DNA of 64,000 nt, taken from positions 185,480 to 249,479 of the forward strand of contig NZ_QKTW01000015.1 in the NCBI RefSeq assembly GCF_003236175.1, read 5' to 3'. This document shows, one piece after another, positions 8,933-16,942 of the stretch. Below the pieces are notes generated by a model that was not told where the DNA came from, did no database searches, and worked only from the letters and a program-made list of their open reading frames with translations. A program made the translations under genes and the position numbers. Within the stretch, counting starts at the first letter, position 1. Each line of letters opens with the position of its first letter. The stretch is from Taibaiella soli. GTDB lineage: Bacteria; Bacteroidota; Bacteroidia; Chitinophagales; Chitinophagaceae.

Positions 8933-9313
8933 ATGTCGAAAATCACCAAAGGCAGGATCATCATCACAAAAAACATTCCGGACAATTTAGAACTTGCGAA
9001 AAAAATCTATGATAAACACATCATAGACAGCAGCGATTCTCTGCTAAATAATCTGGAAGACATCACCTGGAATGAAATCGGTCCGCTCATAGATCAATGT
9101 ATGCAACTGCATAAAAAAGCAGAAGAACTAAAAAGACAAATGGAAGAAGCCTACCGGCAAAGAGATCTGGCATATCCGAAGATCAGCGAAGCTATTCAGG
9201 CGTCCAAACTCTACCTGAAAGGCCGCTTCGCCAGGAATCCTAAAAAGCTTGGCGAATGGGGTTTTAATGTAGATGACACGCCAAAATATAAACGCAAAAC
9301 ATCTGATGTTTAA
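8933..9313 (+). CDS. Small conserved coiled-coil protein of unknown function
   Basis: 126 residues, no signal peptide and no membrane segment. It starts MSKITKGRI and has a central helical, charged stretch (residues ~55-85, rich in K, E, Q and L: KAEELKRQMEEAYRQRD) consistent with a coiled coil. The ending NPKKLGEWGFNVDD followed by a basic tail resembles small Bacteroidota proteins I have seen annotated only as hypothetical. It stands alone: divergent from the lipoprotein gene and convergent with the DUF4230 gene. A palindrome lies upstream. The function cannot be inferred. Confidence 0.7.
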   Translation: MSKITKGRIIITKNIPDNLELAKKIYDKHIIDSSDSLLNNLEDITWNEIGPLIDQCMQLHKKAEELKRQMEEAYRQRDLAYPKISEAIQASKLYLKGRFARNPKKLGEWGFNVDDTPKYKRKTSDV

Positions 9314-9382
9314 TTACTGATCGCTGGCTCTATGATGATCTATTCTGGACTTTGTTAGCAATACAAGGAAGATTGTCCACCA

Positions 9383-10021
9383 TCAATTCAGCGGACGCTT
9401 CACGTCTGATGCCTCTGCCCGGTCAAAAATGCAATCTGTTTTTATTTGCAGTGGATTAAAATATTTACGAAGAATACCACAAACGCGATCTTCAGCCTGA
9501 TTCAAATAAAGTGTATTCACCTCCAGCTCTGCGCGGTTTTGCTGATACATTTTCTTCTGAAATGAAGAATACATTTCATCATCCTGAAACATCAGCCAGC
9601 CTTTTTGATTACTCGTCTCCATGCGGTCGAGGCGCAGTTCGTAACTGAGTAATTTGGGTTTCGGCAAATGAATTTCGATGCCATCTTTCGTCTTCTTTAT
9701 TTGCAGACTGCTATCGTTTAGATTTACCCCGTATTTCGCAATGAAAGGCGCCTGAATCTGCACGGTTTTTTCCATAAAAACCTTCTTAAATGCCCCCGAC
9801 CAGCTATCTTGATCTTCAGGTGAAATATTGGAGCTTTTAAATGTTGTTACGCCGTCTACTTCCAAAGTACTGAGCTCCGCAATCTCCCGCACGAATGCAT
9901 AGTTATCTATGATCATCGTCTGACCTTCTTTCGTACCGGCGCGCTTGCCGATCGTATAGCCGACAATGATAGTAGCCGCAATAACGATGATCGCGGAAAG
10001 AAAACGAACGAAGCTCTTCAT
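9383..10021 (-). CDS. DUF4230 family membrane-anchored protein
   Basis: 212 residues from the ATG at 10021; the upstream open frame overlaps the LD-carboxypeptidase gene in another frame and is not used. Residues ~4-25 form one transmembrane segment (VRFLSAIIVIAATIIVGYTIG), and the rest would be outside the inner membrane. The fold pattern (YAFVREIAELSTLEVDGV near the membrane, LPKPKLLSYELRLDRMET in the middle) fits DUF4230, whose function is unknown. It starts 8 bp after the LD-carboxypeptidase stop, so it is the last gene of a likely dtd-tadA-Rieske-ldcA operon. Confidence 0.7.
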   Translation of the reverse strand: MKSFVRFLSAIIVIAATIIVGYTIGKRAGTKEGQTMIIDNYAFVREIAELSTLEVDGVTTFKSSNISPEDQDSWSGAFKKVFMEKTVQIQAPFIAKYGVNLNDSSLQIKKTKDGIEIHLPKPKLLSYELRLDRMETSNQKGWLMFQDDEMYSSFQKKMYQQNRAELEVNTLYLNQAEDRVCGILRKYFNPLQIKTDCIFDRAEASDVKRPLN

Positions 10022-10029
10022 ACTTAAAA

Positions 10030-10944
10030 TTAAGCATTCCTTTGAAGAGTCAACCTGCCGCCATTTTTCGTTACCTCCAACGTGTGTGGTAAGCCTAGCG
10101 ACAATGTATAATTTACATCCTGATGCCCACAAGGGAAATTGAATAATACCGGATAGTCGTACTCTTTCACTTTGTCCCAAAGAATCTGTTCTACAGTTTC
10201 ACCGAATGGTCGTTCAGTATCCTGCATGTCTGTAAAGCTGCCGATTACCAAGCCTTTCAGTTTGTCAAATTTTCCGGCGCGTTTCAGATTCAGCAGCATG
10301 CGATCTAAATTGTAGAGGTATTCACCGATGTCTTCAATGAAAAGGATTTTACCATCCGTATTTACCTCCGAAACTGAACCTGTAAGATGCGCGAGGATAG
10401 CTACGTTGCCGCCGGTAAGAATTCCTTCTGCCTTACCAATCCGGTTCAGTGCTGAATGAGGAATTGCATAATCCAGTGCGTCGCCAATCAATGCTTTTTT
10501 GAAGCTGAGTATATAATCCGAGTTTTCCGTTTCTGGCTTGAATGCCCCGCACATTGGGCTGTGCAGTGTAGCAATGTCGAGATTGGCATGAATATGATTA
10601 TGCAATACGGTGATATCGCTGAAGCCGCATATCCATTTAGGATGCTGTTTGAATTTCGTAAAATCGATCTGGTCAATGATGCGGCTCATACCGTAACCGC
10701 CACGTCCCATAATTATCGCATCGATCTCCGGATTATCCAGCATTGACTGCAAATCGCGCAAACGTGCATTGTCATCACCAGAGAAATAATGATATTCTGT
10801 GCCAACAGTCGCCCCCTTGATTACCTTATACCCCCAGCGTTCCAAAACAGTTATCGCATAAGCGACGCGTTCGTTAGATACAAAACCGGCTGGACAAGTA
10901 ATGCCTATAGTAGAGCCAGGAAGCAGATATGGTGGCTGTTGCAT
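10030..10944 (-). CDS. ldcA: LD-carboxypeptidase (muramoyltetrapeptide carboxypeptidase, peptidase S66)
   Basis: This enzyme removes the terminal D-alanine from murein tetrapeptides during peptidoglycan recycling. 304 residues from ATG 10944, which gives the usual family beginning PYLLPGSTIGITCPAG; the longer frame overlaps the Rieske gene. Family signatures: GRGGYGMSRII, the nucleophile serine in CGFSDIT, the catalytic glutamate region FIEDIGEYLYNLDRML, and the C-terminal histidine in FPCGHQDVN. Length is normal for S66. There is no signal peptide, so it is cytoplasmic. It sits 10 bp after the Rieske gene and 8 bp before the DUF4230 gene. Confidence 0.92.
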   Translation of the reverse strand: MQQPPYLLPGSTIGITCPAGFVSNERVAYAITVLERWGYKVIKGATVGTEYHYFSGDDNARLRDLQSMLDNPEIDAIIMGRGGYGMSRIIDQIDFTKFKQHPKWICGFSDITVLHNHIHANLDIATLHSPMCGAFKPETENSDYILSFKKALIGDALDYAIPHSALNRIGKAEGILTGGNVAILAHLTGSVSEVNTDGKILFIEDIGEYLYNLDRMLLNLKRAGKFDKLKGLVIGSFTDMQDTERPFGETVEQILWDKVKEYDYPVLFNFPCGHQDVNYTLSLGLPHTLEVTKNGGRLTLQRNA

Positions 10945-10954
10945 GGATGTTTTT

Positions 10955-11284
10955 TTACAAAGTTGGCTGTTGCAATAATCCGACAAAAATTTCATTGTCG
11001 CGAATCTCGATGGGATATGTTTTCAGCTTGTAACCTTCGCCGCTTGTGTTACGGCCATTGGCGGGATCAAAACGATATTTATGTTCTGGACAAACAACTC
11101 TTCCTTGTGCATCAAGCCAACCATCGCAGAACCGCGCACTGGCGTGCGGACAAGTTGCAGCAAATGCATAAAACTGATCACCTTTCTTTAGCAACGCAAT
11201 GTTTTTATCAGCTACAGTTATCTCTGTGATTTTGCCATTTTCAAGATTGGCATATGCGTCTTTGATAAGATACCATTCGTACAT
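10955..11284 (-). CDS. Small Rieske [2Fe-2S] protein
   Basis: 109 residues, essentially a single Rieske domain. The cluster ligands are visible as Cys45-Pro-His47 and, after 17 residues, Cys65-Pro-Glu-His68 (CxH-x17-CxxH). The size and lack of signal or membrane segment point to a soluble Rieske ferredoxin-type electron carrier, as in NirD-like or dioxygenase-ferredoxin proteins, not the bc1-type subunit. No oxygenase is encoded nearby; the redox partner is unknown. The closest possible partner in the window is the PaaE-like reductase 1.1 kb away, on the other strand. Confidence 0.88.
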   Translation of the reverse strand: MYEWYLIKDAYANLENGKITEITVADKNIALLKKGDQFYAFAATCPHASARFCDGWLDAQGRVVCPEHKYRFDPANGRNTSGEGYKLKTYPIEIRDNEIFVGLLQQPTL

Positions 11285-11320
11285 TTCTTCCGTTATTTAT
11301 TTACCATTCACAAACATCAA

Positions 11321-11764
11321 CTATCGTCTTGCTGCAAAAAACTCTTTCATCAGTTGTGCACATTCCTCAGCCATTACACCATTGGAAAGTTGTGCTTTGG
11401 GATGGAACGGCCAATTTTCACCTGTTGTTTTCTGATAACCATTTTTAGGGTCTGAAGTACCGAAAACAATGCGGCCAACTTTACTCCAATAAATCGCACC
11501 ACTGCACATCAGGCAGGGCTCTACCGTTACGTAAAGTGTTCCCTCCATCAGGTATTTCGCACCAATATGATTGCAGGCAGCAGTAATGGCAATGATTTCG
11601 GCATGGGCGGTAGCATCATTTAATTGCTCTACCTGATTGTGTCCGCGCCCAATGATTTTATTGTCCCAAACCACAACCGCGCCTACCGGAACTTCCCCCG
11701 CATCAAACGCAAGTTGTGCCTGACGCAGTGCCTCTTTCATAAAATATGCATCATCAAATACCAT
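11321..11764 (-). CDS. tadA: tRNA-specific adenosine deaminase (A34 to inosine)
   Basis: 147 residues, the usual TadA length. It deaminates adenosine 34 of tRNA-Arg(ACG) to inosine. Zinc-binding and catalytic motifs are intact: His54-Ala-Glu56 (AHAEI) and Pro83-Cys84-x-x-Cys87 (EPCLMC). Bacteroidota genomes often annotate this as nucleoside deaminase, and guanine deaminase-type relatives are an alternative; the N-terminal pattern (EALRQAQLAFDAGEVPVGAV) favours TadA. It lies between dtd and the Rieske gene, pairing two tRNA quality and modification genes. The bases just before the start read CTTTGCAC, resembling the 3' half of the local -7 box. Confidence 0.88.
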   Translation of the reverse strand: MVFDDAYFMKEALRQAQLAFDAGEVPVGAVVVWDNKIIGRGHNQVEQLNDATAHAEIIAITAACNHIGAKYLMEGTLYVTVEPCLMCSGAIYWSKVGRIVFGTSDPKNGYQKTTGENWPFHPKAQLSNGVMAEECAQLMKEFFAARR

Positions 11765-11781
11765 AGTGCAAAGAAAATGAT

Positions 11782-12234
11782 TTACTCCTTGTTTTGCGTG
11801 TCCATTGTGATCGTTACGGGTCCGTCGTTAACTAAACTTACTTTCATATCTGCGCCAAAACTACCTGTAGCAACGGGTTTTCCGATAGCAATATTCAATT
11901 GTGCTACAAAATATTCATACAACGGAATAGCTTGTTCTGGCCGCGCTGCGCGAATAAACGAAGGGCGGTTTCCTTTTTTATAGGAAGCATGTAAGGTAAA
12001 TTGGCTCACCACCAACATTTCACCTTCCACCTGTTTAATATCAAGGTTCATTAACCCGGCCTCGTCTGAAAATACCCGCAGTGCCGAGATCTTCTGACAA
12101 AGCCAATCGGCATCTTCTTTAGTGTCAATCGCTTCAATACCCAGCAAAATCATAAATCCCTTTCCAATTGCCGATTTTACGACGCCATCAATAGTAACTG
12201 ACGCTTCCGAAACGCGTTGTATCACAACTCTCAT
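11782..12234 (-). CDS. dtd: D-aminoacyl-tRNA deacylase
   Basis: 150 residues, canonical Dtd. It hydrolyses D-amino acids mischarged onto tRNA (and Gly-tRNA-Ala). The family start MRVVIQRVSEASV, the SQFTL motif and the cross-dimer NDGPVT motif (a form of NxGPVT) are all present, along with KKGNRPSFIRAA. It begins the leftward gene group dtd-tadA-Rieske-ldcA-DUF4230, with a 17-bp gap to tadA, and is divergent from the PaaE-like reductase. The promoter must lie within the 166-bp divergent spacer, but I could not identify a clear minus-strand TAnnTTTG box. Confidence 0.95.
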   Translation of the reverse strand: MRVVIQRVSEASVTIDGVVKSAIGKGFMILLGIEAIDTKEDADWLCQKISALRVFSDEAGLMNLDIKQVEGEMLVVSQFTLHASYKKGNRPSFIRAARPEQAIPLYEYFVAQLNIAIGKPVATGSFGADMKVSLVNDGPVTITMDTQNKE

Positions 12235-12359
12235 GACGGAAAATTAAATAAAGGCAGTCATTGTTTTGTTTTAAGTTTAATGATCATGTATTTCCACCTT
12301 TCTATTAGCATAATGCAAATACCTGATTTTTATCAGTGAGTGGAATAAGCCATTTTGAC

Positions 12360-12367
12360 TAACTTCG
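12360..12367 (+). promoter_or_regulatory. Candidate -7 box TAACTTCG upstream of the PaaE-like reductase
   Basis: Seven of eight positions match the Bacteroidota -7 box TAnnTTTG, 33 bp before the ATG, and it is followed by CGCTGCC like other boxes in the window. No convincing -33 element. Confidence 0.35.
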
Positions 12368-12400
12368 CGCTGCCTTTATTCTTTAAAGCAATCTATTACA

Positions 12401-13489
12401 ATGTCCGCTCTGAAATTTTATCCGCTTACAGTAAAGGATGTTCGTCCTGAAACTGCTGATTGTGTTTCGATCTCTTTGGAGGTGCCTGAAGAACTTATTG
12501 AAACGTTCCGTTTTGCTCCCGGTCAGTATCTTACTTTCCGTACCAATCTGGAAAACGCCGAAGTGCGCCGTTCTTATTCTATCTGCGCCGCGCCGAGCGA
12601 CGACGAGCTGCGTGTAGCAATTAAGAAAGTAGATGCCGGACGTTTTTCTACGTTTGCCAATGAACTACTGAAAGCTGGTGATACCATCGAGGTAATGCCA
12701 CCGATGGGAAAATTCTCGCCACGTTCATCTGAAGTAAAAGCAAAAAACTATCTCGCATTTGCAGCCGGCAGTGGTATCACGCCAATCATGGGTATCATGA
12801 AGCACGTGCTGGAAACAGAGCCGGAAAGCAGCTTTACACTGGTATATGGCAATAAGAACCGTAATACCATCATTTTTCGCGAAGCGATAGAAGGACTGAA
12901 AAATAAGTACATGGAGCGTCTGCGCCTGTACCATATCCTGAGCCGCGAGTTTATGGACGTGCCTTTGTTTAACGGAAGGATTTCCGGAGAAAAATGTGGT
13001 GAATTCTGCGAACACCTGATAGATATAACTTCGATCAACGAAGCATTCATCTGTGGACCGGAAGAAATGATTTTGGATGTACGCCAGAAATTGATTGACC
13101 TCGGATTGCCTTCTGGCCAGGTGCATATGGAGCTCTTTAGTTCTCCGGATCAGCCGAAACCGAAACACGAAAAATGGAATGATGAACATAAGCAAGACGA
13201 AGGCCCGATGAGTAAAGTGAGCATCACACTTGATGGCGCTACTTTTGAAATGGACCTCGCTTATAATGGTGAAAGCATTCTGGATGCAGCCCTGCAACGC
13301 GGCGCTGATCTGCCGTATGCATGTAAAGGTGGTGTATGTTGTACCTGCCGTGCAAAGGTTGTAGCAGGTGAAGTAGAAATGGAAGTAAACTATGCACTGG
13401 AGCCGGATGAAATTGCAAAAGGTTTTGTGCTGACTTGCCAATCGCATCCAAAGACAGATCGCGTGGTTATTGATTTTGATGCACGTTAG
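12401..13489 (+). CDS. PaaE-like FAD/[2Fe-2S] oxidoreductase (ferredoxin-NADP reductase type)
   Basis: 362 residues with three modules: an N-terminal FAD-binding domain with the RRSYSICAAP motif, an NAD(P)-binding domain with GSGITPIMG, and a C-terminal plant-type [2Fe-2S] ferredoxin domain with CKGGVCCTC (C-x4-C-x2-C) and the fourth ligand in LTCQSHP. This order is that of PaaE, the reductase of phenylacetyl-CoA epoxidase, and of related reductases feeding oxygenases. No paaABCD genes occur in the window, so the oxygenase partner is unknown and it may serve a desaturase or another enzyme. It is a single-gene unit with its own terminator 55 bp downstream. Confidence 0.85.
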   Translation: MSALKFYPLTVKDVRPETADCVSISLEVPEELIETFRFAPGQYLTFRTNLENAEVRRSYSICAAPSDDELRVAIKKVDAGRFSTFANELLKAGDTIEVMPPMGKFSPRSSEVKAKNYLAFAAGSGITPIMGIMKHVLETEPESSFTLVYGNKNRNTIIFREAIEGLKNKYMERLRLYHILSREFMDVPLFNGRISGEKCGEFCEHLIDITSINEAFICGPEEMILDVRQKLIDLGLPSGQVHMELFSSPDQPKPKHEKWNDEHKQDEGPMSKVSITLDGATFEMDLAYNGESILDAALQRGADLPYACKGGVCCTCRAKVVAGEVEMEVNYALEPDEIAKGFVLTCQSHPKTDRVVIDFDAR

Positions 13490-13494
13490 TCTTG

Positions 13495-13529
13495 ATATCA
13501 GGTAGTAAGTATCAAGCTGTTGTTACCTA
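13495..13529. repeat. Degenerate heptamer run containing AAGTATCAAGCTG
   Basis: Starting six bases after the TAG stop (13487-13489), units read ATATCAG, GTAGTAA, GTATCAA, GCTGTTG, TTACCTA. The core AAGTATCAAGCTGT recurs in altered form at 15724 and 21184. Confidence 0.45.
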
Positions 13530-13543
13530 ATTCGATAAATAGG

Positions 13544-13580
13544 AAAGAGGTTGTCCGGATTTCTGGACAACCTCTTTTGG
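13544..13580. terminator. Hairpin terminator after the PaaE-like gene
   Basis: A 13-bp perfect stem (AAAGAGGTTGTCC / GGACAACCTCTTT), 8-base loop, followed by TGGTTTTGG. It lies between convergent genes, so it may act in both directions. Confidence 0.75.
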
Positions 13581-13628
13581 TTTTGGAAAAATGATCATTG
13601 AAATCTGGTTTTCTTAATAAGTTAGAGC

Positions 13629-13669
13629 AGCTTGATGCTTGATCCTTACGGCTAGATACTGCGGAAGAC
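13629..13669. repeat. Heptamer run after the AHSA1-like gene
   Basis: Read from the minus-strand stop (TAA at 13670-13672): GTCTTCC, GCAGTAT, CTAGCCG, TAAGGAT, CAAGCAT, CAAGCTG. The last units share the ATCAAGC core with the arrays at 13495 and 21184. Confidence 0.5.
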
Positions 13670-14095
13670 TTAGAAGGGTTCCGGCATTGCAGGTACAGGA
13701 ATCATCATTTTAGCAAAATACGCTTCCATCGGCACGAAATAATGTTCACTCCACCACTGCTTGTAATCAGGCTGTCCTTTAGGAATGTTGCTGTGCAACA
13801 GGATCAGTTTGGTGCCATCATTTTCTGGAAGCAGCGAAATTTCCACCTGCGAATCAGAGTCGCCCGCAGCAAAGCTTTTAGTGCGCCATGATTGTACAAT
13901 ATGATTAGGCGGAAGCAGTAGTAAATTCCTTCCCGAAATGTAGCCGTCCTGTGCTGAAAAATCTGTGCCAGTCTCAGCACCGATCTTTGCTTTACTCCCT
14001 GTCATTTCTGTATGGCGATTAGAGCGAAGCCAGGCATTGTATACTTCTTCAGGTGCCGCAGAAAGATAAACTGAAATTGAAAATGCGACTTGCAT
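13670..14095 (-). CDS. SRPBCC/AHSA1-like domain protein
   Basis: 141 residues, a single START/Bet v1-like domain of the AHSA1 type. The beginning ISVYLSAAPEEVYNAWL is the characteristic first strand and helix, followed by MTG..A and GTDFSAQDGYISGRN, and LPPNHIVQSWRT, all typical of AHSA1 relatives (the usual motif is V.SWR). These domains bind hydrophobic ligands or contact Hsp90, but bacterial members rarely have a known role. It is a soluble, single-gene unit followed by heptamer repeats and the shared terminator. Confidence 0.85.
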   Translation of the reverse strand: MQVAFSISVYLSAAPEEVYNAWLRSNRHTEMTGSKAKIGAETGTDFSAQDGYISGRNLLLLPPNHIVQSWRTKSFAAGDSDSQVEISLLPENDGTKLILLHSNIPKGQPDYKQWWSEHYFVPMEAYFAKMMIPVPAMPEPF

Positions 14096-14209
14096 AGTGC
14101 AGATTCCATTTTAGATGAACACCTAATTTCGGAATTAATTATCGAAAAAAATATTAAAAAAATCGACGTTTTCGGAGGAATAAATCACAGACAGATTCAA
14201 GTTGCTGGT

Positions 14210-14605
14210 TTAAAAATCTTTGCGTCTTAACTGCTTTTTTTCTGCGTCACGACGCTTGGAATCCAGTCGTTTTTCTTTAGCTGCTCTCGAAACTTTGGTC
14301 GGTTTTCTTTTCTTCGGAATAAAGATGGCCAGAGTCACCAGGTCAATTAGTTTCTGCAGTGCGATCTGCTTGTTTTCCAATTGCGAACGTGTTTCTGTGC
14401 TCTTCACAATCAGGTATCCGTCCTTATTAATGCGGTTTTGAAGTTTGGCCAGGATCAGTTCTTTTTGTTCCGGCGTATAACAAACCGAAGCCGAAACCTG
14501 CCACCAGGCTTCAGCTGCTGTTTCTACTTTATTTACGTTTTGTCCGCCCTTGCCGCCGCTGCGTGCAGTGCGAAAAAATATTTCTGATTGGATAGAGGGT
14601 TGCAT
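14210..14605 (-). CDS. arfB: Alternative ribosome-rescue factor / peptidyl-tRNA hydrolase
   Basis: 131 residues from ATG 14605. It hydrolyses peptidyl-tRNA on stalled non-stop ribosomes. The RF-type GGQ motif is present at residues 20-22 within SGGKGGQNVNKVET, and a long basic tail (KKRKPTKVSRAAKEKRLDSK and onward to RRKDF) matches the part of ArfB that enters the mRNA channel. The longer open frame (to 14671) is made from a heptamer repeat and is rejected as the start. A TACCTTTGCGCC box lies at the start codon, so the message may be leaderless or nearly so. Confidence 0.92.
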   Translation of the reverse strand: MQPSIQSEIFFRTARSGGKGGQNVNKVETAAEAWWQVSASVCYTPEQKELILAKLQNRINKDGYLIVKSTETRSQLENKQIALQKLIDLVTLAIFIPKKRKPTKVSRAAKEKRLDSKRRDAEKKQLRRKDF

Positions 14606-14609
14606 GGCG

Positions 14610-14617
14610 CAAAGGTA
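14610..14617 (-). promoter_or_regulatory. -7 box TACCTTTG abutting the arfB start
   Basis: On the minus strand the sequence reads TACCTTTGCGCC then ATG. With initiation about five bases beyond the box, transcription would begin at or next to the start codon. Confidence 0.5.
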
Positions 14618-14621
14618 ATGA

Positions 14622-14670
14622 TATCGCTGATGGCTGATTTCTTCATCGCTGATAGAATTGCGATTGCTCA
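14622..14670. repeat. Heptamer run between the rhodanese gene and arfB
   Basis: Contains CGCTGAT, GGCTGAT, TTCTTCA, TCGCTGA in steps of seven bases, the same family as 401, 542, 18656, 47469 and 63679. It fills most of the gap between the rhodanese stop (14686) and arfB. Confidence 0.55.
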
Positions 14671-14685
14671 CGAAAATCTCTAAAA

Positions 14686-14976
14686 CTACATCGCCCGCCA
14701 GGCCGTCATTCCACCAGCCAGGTTATATGCTTCTTTCAGCCCCTCATCCTCTAACCGCTGCAGTGCAATCGCACTCCGGATTCCTTTCTCACAGTAAAAC
14801 ACCAGCGTTTCGTCTTTCGGCAGTTCCTTTCTGCGACTCATCAATTCGCCGAGCGGAATATGCAAGCCCCCGATATTGTACGCTTCATGTTCAAAACCTT
14901 CGCGTACGTCGATCAGTATAAACTTCTTTCCTTCGTTAATCCATTGTTGTAATTCCTGAGGTGTCAATTGCTGCAT
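14686..14976 (-). CDS. Single-domain rhodanese-like protein
   Basis: 96 residues from ATG 14976 (a TTG two codons earlier is in frame but less likely). It has the rhodanese fold markers: FILIDVREGFEHEAYNI, the active-site cysteine (residue 62) in the loop CEKGIRS, and the C-terminal LAGGMTAWR. Such proteins (PspE/GlpE type) transfer sulfane sulfur from thiosulfate or persulfides to thiol acceptors. No signal peptide, so cytoplasmic. It is divergent from the YceI lipoprotein gene; the 84-bp spacer holds the yceI promoter. Confidence 0.93.
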   Translation of the reverse strand: MQQLTPQELQQWINEGKKFILIDVREGFEHEAYNIGGLHIPLGELMSRRKELPKDETLVFYCEKGIRSAIALQRLEDEGLKEAYNLAGGMTAWRAM

Positions 14977-15033
14977 ATACAAAACTTATTGATACTCTTA
15001 ATCTACTTTAATGAGACCTTATTCTGAGGTCTG

Positions 15034-15041
15034 TAATTTTG
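15034..15041 (+). promoter_or_regulatory. -7 box TAATTTTG for the YceI lipoprotein gene
   Basis: Perfect match to TAnnTTTG, 19 bp before the ATG. No clear TTG at the -33 distance. Confidence 0.55.
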
Positions 15042-15060
15042 GGTAAAATTAAACACTAGA

Positions 15061-15714
15061 ATGAAACGTATTTTATTAGCAGCAGCGATTGGAACATTTT
15101 TATTAGCATCATGTCAAAACGCTCCTAAAGCCGACAAAGTTGAAGCTTCTGAAGCACAACAAGTGCAAACTTCTGCAGGTGCAGATTATAAAGCAGATCT
15201 CGCACAGAGCCGTATCGAATTTATTGGTACAAAACCAGTTGGCAAACACCACGGTAATTTCCTGCTGAAAGACGGCGATCTCGTAGTTGATAATGGCAGC
15301 GTGACTGGCGGTAAATTTACTATCGATGTAAATACACTGCGCGCTGATGACCAGGATAGTACTGGCAACGCAAAATTAGGTGGTCACCTGCTGAGCCCTG
15401 ATTTCTTCGACGTACAGAAATTCCCAACAGCCAACTTTGAAATCACTGCTGTAAAAGCGGGCATTGACACCGCCAGTGTAATGAAAGATGCTACACACAC
15501 TGTAACTGGTAACCTGACGCTGAAAGGTGTTACAAAAAGCATCAGCTTCCCTGCAAAAATTGCAGTAAATAATAATCAGACTACTGCTGAAGCTAACTTT
15601 AATATCGACCGTACACAATGGAACCTGAGCTATGGTAATGACAAGAGCCTGGGCGATCATTTCATTGCTCCTGAAGTAAACATCCAGTTTCACATTGTAG
15701 CGGCAAAAGGTTAA
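15061..15714 (+). CDS. YceI family lipoprotein
   Basis: 217 residues. The lipoprotein signal MKRILLAAAIGTFLLASC gives Cys18 as the lipidation site, followed by a ~25-residue linker. The rest is a YceI lipocalin-like barrel: SRIEFIGTKPVGKHHGNF at the start, then GKFTIDVNTL, the HLLSPDFFDVQKFPTANFEI motif, and LTLKGVTKSISFPAKI near the end. YceI proteins bind isoprenoid or fatty-chain ligands; the physiological ligand here is unknown. Single gene with its own promoter box and a very strong terminator. Confidence 0.93.
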   Translation: MKRILLAAAIGTFLLASCQNAPKADKVEASEAQQVQTSAGADYKADLAQSRIEFIGTKPVGKHHGNFLLKDGDLVVDNGSVTGGKFTIDVNTLRADDQDSTGNAKLGGHLLSPDFFDVQKFPTANFEITAVKAGIDTASVMKDATHTVTGNLTLKGVTKSISFPAKIAVNNNQTTAEANFNIDRTQWNLSYGNDKSLGDHFIAPEVNIQFHIVAAKG

Positions 15715-15723
15715 GCCTGCGGC

Positions 15724-15751
15724 AGTATAAAGTATAAAGCTGCTATAACTT
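15724..15751. repeat. Heptamer run AGTATAA-AGTATAA-AGCTGCT-ATAACTT
   Basis: Begins nine bases after the yceI stop (15712-15714). Two identical units are followed by degenerate ones; the order AAGTATAAAGCTG matches the arrays at 13495 and 21184. Confidence 0.6.
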
Positions 15752-15820
15752 AATGTGAGTGGTCAATCAATCGTGAGTAGAACCGTGAATACACCGCATT
15801 ATTAACCAGAATGACTGAAA

Positions 15821-15861
15821 AAAAACGTAGCCCTCGCAATGTTTGCGAGGGCTACGTTTTT
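15821..15861. terminator. Strong bidirectional terminator between yceI and obgE
   Basis: A 19-bp perfect stem: AAAAACGTAGCCCTCGCAA pairs with its complement across a TGT loop, giving an A-run on one side and a T-run on the other. It lies between convergent genes and suits both. Confidence 0.9.
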
Positions 15862-15918
15862 ATGACCTAACGCGCGACGTATTAACCTGTCAACGTATTA
15901 ACTTATTAACCTTTTGTC

Positions 15919-16914
15919 CTAATCCTCAGTGATTGCTCGCCACAACATGTCTTTCAGCTCAACGAGGCCTTGATTGGCGTATGATGCGATGAACACATGC
16001 GGAATATCGTCTGGCAATGTCGCTGCTATTTCCTCTTTCAGCTCATCATCCAGCATATCACTTTTAGTGATCGCAATCAGCATTTTCTTATTGAGCAATT
16101 CCGGATTATATTCTTCCAGTTCGTTTATGAGCACTTCTAATTCACGCTCATGATCATCACTATCAGCAGGGATCATAAACAGCAATACCGAGTTTCGTTC
16201 AATATGACGCAGGAATCGGTGACCAAGTCCTTTACCTTCTGCAGCACCTTCAATGATACCCGGCAGATCAGCCATACAGAACGATTTATTATCGCGGTAA
16301 GCTACAATACCAAGTTGCGGTGTAAGTGTGGTAAATGCGTAATTGGCAATCTTTGGCTTCGCAGCACTGAGCACTGAAAGCAAAGTTGACTTACCCGCAT
16401 TTGGAAAACCTACCAGACCTACATCGGCCAGGATTTTCAATTCCAGGTATTTCCAGCCTTCTACGCCATCCTCACCGGGCTGTGCATATTCTGGCGCCTG
16501 ATTGGTAGCTGTCGCGAAATTTTGGTTGCCGAGACCGCCGCGACCGCCGCGCAGCCAGAGCACTTCTTGTCCGTCCTCCAATACTTCCGCTTCTACTTCT
16601 CCGGTTTCTTCGTCACGGGCAATGGTTCCCAGTGGCACTTCAATGACGATATCTTCCCCATCAGCACCGGTGCAATTGTTTTTATCGCCTCTGCCGCCGT
16701 TTTCTGCCAGTACGTTTTTATAGTAACGTAGGTGCAGCAAAGTCCACATCTGCGCGTTGCCACGCAAAATGATGTGACCGCCGCGACCGCCATCTCCACC
16801 ATCAGGACCGGCCTGTGGATTGAATTTGGTACGTGCGAAATGCGAGCTGCCTGCTCCGCCTTTACCCGAGCGGGCGAAGATGCGTATATAATCTACAAAG
16901 TTTCCTTTCTCCAC
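15919..16914 (-). CDS. obgE: GTPase ObgE/CgtA, ribosome assembly
   Basis: 331 residues. The N-terminal Obg domain (1-~160) has the glycine-rich stretches [19 protein letters not shown] and [11 protein letters not shown]. The GTPase domain follows with G1 GFPNAGKS (169-176), G3 DLPG (216-219) in [11 protein letters not shown]4 TKSD (283-286) and G5-like IASYANQGL. The OCT domain found in some Obg proteins is absent, as in many Gram-negative versions. It binds the 50S subunit and couples ribosome maturation to GTP/ppGpp. It is downstream of adk, separated by a 149-bp structured spacer. Confidence 0.97.
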   Translation of the reverse strand: MEKGNFVDYIRIFARSGKGGAGSSHFARTKFNPQAGPDGGDGGRGGHIILRGNAQMWTLLHLRYYKNVLAENGGRGDKNNCTGADGEDIVIEVPLGTIARDEETGEVEAEVLEDGQEVLWLRGGRGGLGNQNFATATNQAPEYAQPGEDGVEGWKYLELKILADVGLVGFPNAGKSTLLSVLSAAKPKIANYAFTTLTPQLGIVAYRDNKSFCMADLPGIIEGAAEGKGLGHRFLRHIERNSVLLFMIPADSDDHERELEVLINELEEYNPELLNKKMLIAITKSDMLDDELKEEIAATLPDDIPHVFIASYANQGLVELKDMLWRAITED

Positions 16915-16942
16915 AAATACTTATTTGAAATAACAATAAATA

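Noticed and set aside
12725..13447. 240-codon minus-strand frame opposite the PaaE-like gene
   Set aside because: Shadow of a gene whose FAD, NAD and ferredoxin motifs are all intact on the other strand.
14606..14671. Longer N-terminus for ArfB
   Set aside because: It would be translated from the heptamer repeat and its promoter box; homologues begin just before the GGQ domain.
15884..15914. Possible further heptamer run CGTATTAAC..CGTATTAAC near the obgE stop
   Set aside because: The spacing between similar units is 16 and 8 bases, not 7, so I did not count it.
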